Shown in pieces: positions 32,125 through 33,338 of a DNA stretch of 33,338 nucleotides. The translations under genes and the position numbers were made by a program. Below the pieces are notes generated by a model. The model did not search any database. It had not been told where the DNA came from and saw nothing but the letters and a program-made list of their open reading frames with translations. Every line of letters starts with the position of its first letter. The stretch's first letter is position 1. The stretch covers positions 1 to 33,338 of the forward strand of contig JAPSKX010000032.1 in NCBI GenBank assembly GCA_031181325.1. Direction: 5' to 3'. Origin of the DNA: Paenibacillus sp. Its GTDB lineage: Bacteria; Bacillota; Bacilli; Paenibacillales; YIM-B00363.

Positions 32125-33102
32125 GTGATATTGGTCGGCGGGAAAGCTTACGAATTGATACAGGAGCACAAGGACGCCTGGAAGCCGGAGGCGTTCAAGG
32201 AGCGGTATAGCGAAGTGCTGGACCGGTATGATTATATCGTCGGCGACTGGGGCTATAATCAGCTTCGTCTGAAGGGCTTCTTCAAGGACGGCAGCAACAA
32301 GGGGCCGAAGGAAGCCGCGATCGCCTCGGTGCAGGATTATATTCAGGAATACTGCAATTTCGGATGCGCGTACTTCATTCTGGAGCGGCTGCCCGGGAAG
32401 GGCGGCGCGCCGGACGGGACGAGCCCCGAGGAGCCAATCGTCGAGGCGGAAGCCGTCCCGGCGGAGGACGGCGAAGAGCGGCCGGAAGGGATGCAGCGCA
32501 TCGCCGGCGTCGCCGGCGGCATGGGGTTCAGCGACCGGAAGCCGTATTCGTGGCGCGAGCATCAATCGACGTCGCGGGCGGCGCGGAACGCCGCGGCTCA
32601 AGCGGCCGCGGCCAGCGCGGCGGCGGAGAAGGGCGACGCGGCCGGCGGCCGCGCGGAGCAAGGCGGCGGACCGCGCCGCGACCAGCGGCAGGGCGGCGCG
32701 GATCGGCGCGGCGAGGGTCGGCCGTCCGGCGGACGGCCGTTCGACAAGCCGCGGTACCAGCCGCAAGACCGCTCGGAGGACGGGCGCGGCGGCGAACGGC
32801 ACGGAGGCGGTCAGCGGCCGCAGCACGGCGGGGGCCGGAAGTTTCCGAAGGGGCCTCGGCCCGGAGGCGGCCCCGGCGCGGGCGGCCCCGGCGCGGGCGG
32901 CCCGGGCGGCGGGCATGCCGGACCGAAGGGCGGCCCCGGCGGACGCGGCGGGCGCCCCGACGGGGGCACGCCGAGGGAGCAGCATGCCGCGCGGCCGGAA
33001 AGCGCGGGCGGCGGGCGGCATGCGCACGCGAATCAAGGCGGCGGCCGCGATCGCGCGCAGCAGCGGCACCACCATAAGCCGCAGCCGCCGCAGCAGCAAT
33101 AG
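32125..33102 (+). CDS. yutD: YutD family protein with long Gly/Arg-rich C-terminal tail
   Basis: Residues 1-90 are the YutD (DUF1027) domain, with YELIQEHKDAW, FKERYSEVLDRYDYIVGDWG and NFGCAYFILERLP. The remaining 235 residues are low complexity: an acidic/Pro stretch (about 95-122), MQRIAGVAGGMGFSDRKPYS, an Ala run (about 155-170), then about 150 residues of Gly, Arg, Pro and Gln with RGG-like and GGPG repeats, ending HHHKPQPPQQQ. Typical YutD is about 100 residues, so the tail is an extension, likely disordered and basic. GTG at 32125 follows GGGGGAG by 5 bases and begins one base after the lipA stop; the pair is probably coupled. The function of YutD is not established. Confidence 0.85.
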   Translation: MILVGGKAYELIQEHKDAWKPEAFKERYSEVLDRYDYIVGDWGYNQLRLKGFFKDGSNKGPKEAAIASVQDYIQEYCNFGCAYFILERLPGKGGAPDGTSPEEPIVEAEAVPAEDGEERPEGMQRIAGVAGGMGFSDRKPYSWREHQSTSRAARNAAAQAAAASAAAEKGDAAGGRAEQGGGPRRDQRQGGADRRGEGRPSGGRPFDKPRYQPQDRSEDGRGGERHGGGQRPQHGGGRKFPKGPRPGGGPGAGGPGAGGPGGGHAGPKGGPGGRGGRPDGGTPREQHAARPESAGGGRHAHANQGGGRDRAQQRHHHKPQPPQQQ

Positions 33103-33128
33103 GGCGGCTCGCCGGCGCTAACGCAGTC

Positions 33129-33338
33129 CGGCGGCTATTTGAGCGAGAACGCGCTTAGAGGGGCGTGTTGAGCGGGGGCTTTCGCATCTAAGCGCGAAAA
33201 CGCGCTTAGATGCGCGAGATTAACGGAAAATTTCGCATCTAAGCGCGAAAACGCGCTTAGATAGGCGAGATTAACGGAAAATTTCGCATCTAAGCGCGAA
33301 AACGCGCTTGGACAGGCGAGATCAGCGGAAAACTCCGC
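33129..33338. repeat. Tandem 51-bp repeats, each holding a perfect hairpin
   Basis: Three copies begin at 33180, 33231 and 33282, exactly 51 bp apart, and a diverged copy precedes them (33129-33179). Each unit has the arm ATCTAAGCGCG, an AAAA loop and the opposite arm CGCGCTTAGAT, then a spacer with GCGAGATTAACGGAAAA. The third copy is partly decayed and cut by the window end, so the array probably continues. The first hairpin lies 85 bp past the yutD stop. Confidence 0.85.

Noticed and set aside
33129-33338. CRISPR array
   Set aside because: The whole 51-bp unit repeats, with no unique spacers, and no cas gene is present.

Overview
The window reads as chromosome of a high-GC, endospore-forming Firmicute of the Paenibacillaceae type (Paenibacillus/Cohnella-like). 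Reasons: the order yunB - lytH - lipA - yutD also found in Bacillus, sporulation proteins YunB and LytH, strong GGAGG ribosome binding sites with frequent TTG and GTG starts, a DUF3502-type lipoprotein with paired sugar permeases and no local ATPase, an SLH-anchored surface protein, and a membrane-bound AraC-type regulator. I see no rRNA, tRNA, transposase, phage gene or CRISPR array.

Layout. 1-1029 (-): 5' part of a secreted beta-helix protein running off the left edge. 1236-2657 (-): minigene, membrane protein and PspA (envelope stress). 2901-4859 (+): WG-repeat/SLH surface protein. 5175-8577 (-): three-gene operon of a VTC-domain (polyphosphate polymerase-like) protein, a DUF4956 membrane protein and a Cthe_2159-like beta-helix lipoprotein. 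8852-21405 (+): carbohydrate-uptake and catabolic locus with two permeases, a binding lipoprotein, 2-hydroxyacid dehydrogenase, clan GH-D glycosidase, nitrilase-type amidohydrolase, enolase-superfamily enzyme, transmembrane AraC regulator and Gfo/Idh/MocA oxidoreductase. 21465-23851: WrbA, HesB-like protein, and an MBL-hydrolase/TetR pair. 23931-25778: yunB and lytH. 25886-31072: nickel-pincer cofactor genes larE-larB-larC1 (-) with the LarC C-terminal half (larC2) separate on the + strand, and a VWA lipoprotein gene between the two halves. 31242-33102: lipA and yutD. 33129 to the end: tandem hairpin repeats.

How it fits together. A 24-bp sequence that I aligned by eye occurs upstream of the left-edge beta-helix gene (once) and upstream of the ABC transporter operon (twice, starts 32 bp apart). 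In both places it ends in TTCACT, 21-22 bp before a matching TAT(G/C)GTGGA element. The simplest reading is one activator-controlled regulon, perhaps run by the AraC protein in the cluster: the secreted beta-helix protein acts on an extracellular polysaccharide, the ABC transporter imports fragments, and the five enzymes process a sugar-acid or amide-bearing product. The substrate cannot be named from sequence.

The lar genes would make the Ni-pincer cofactor of LarA-type racemases/epimerases, but no larA lies in the window. The physical split of LarC is the clearest gene-structure oddity. Other points worth a look are the 51-bp tandem hairpins at the right edge, the RGG-like tail on YutD, a 16-bp palindrome between the lar and lipA promoters, and an operator-like inverted repeat exactly inside the promoter spacer of the MBL/TetR pair. 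All calls come from reading the sequence and from family knowledge; no database search was run.
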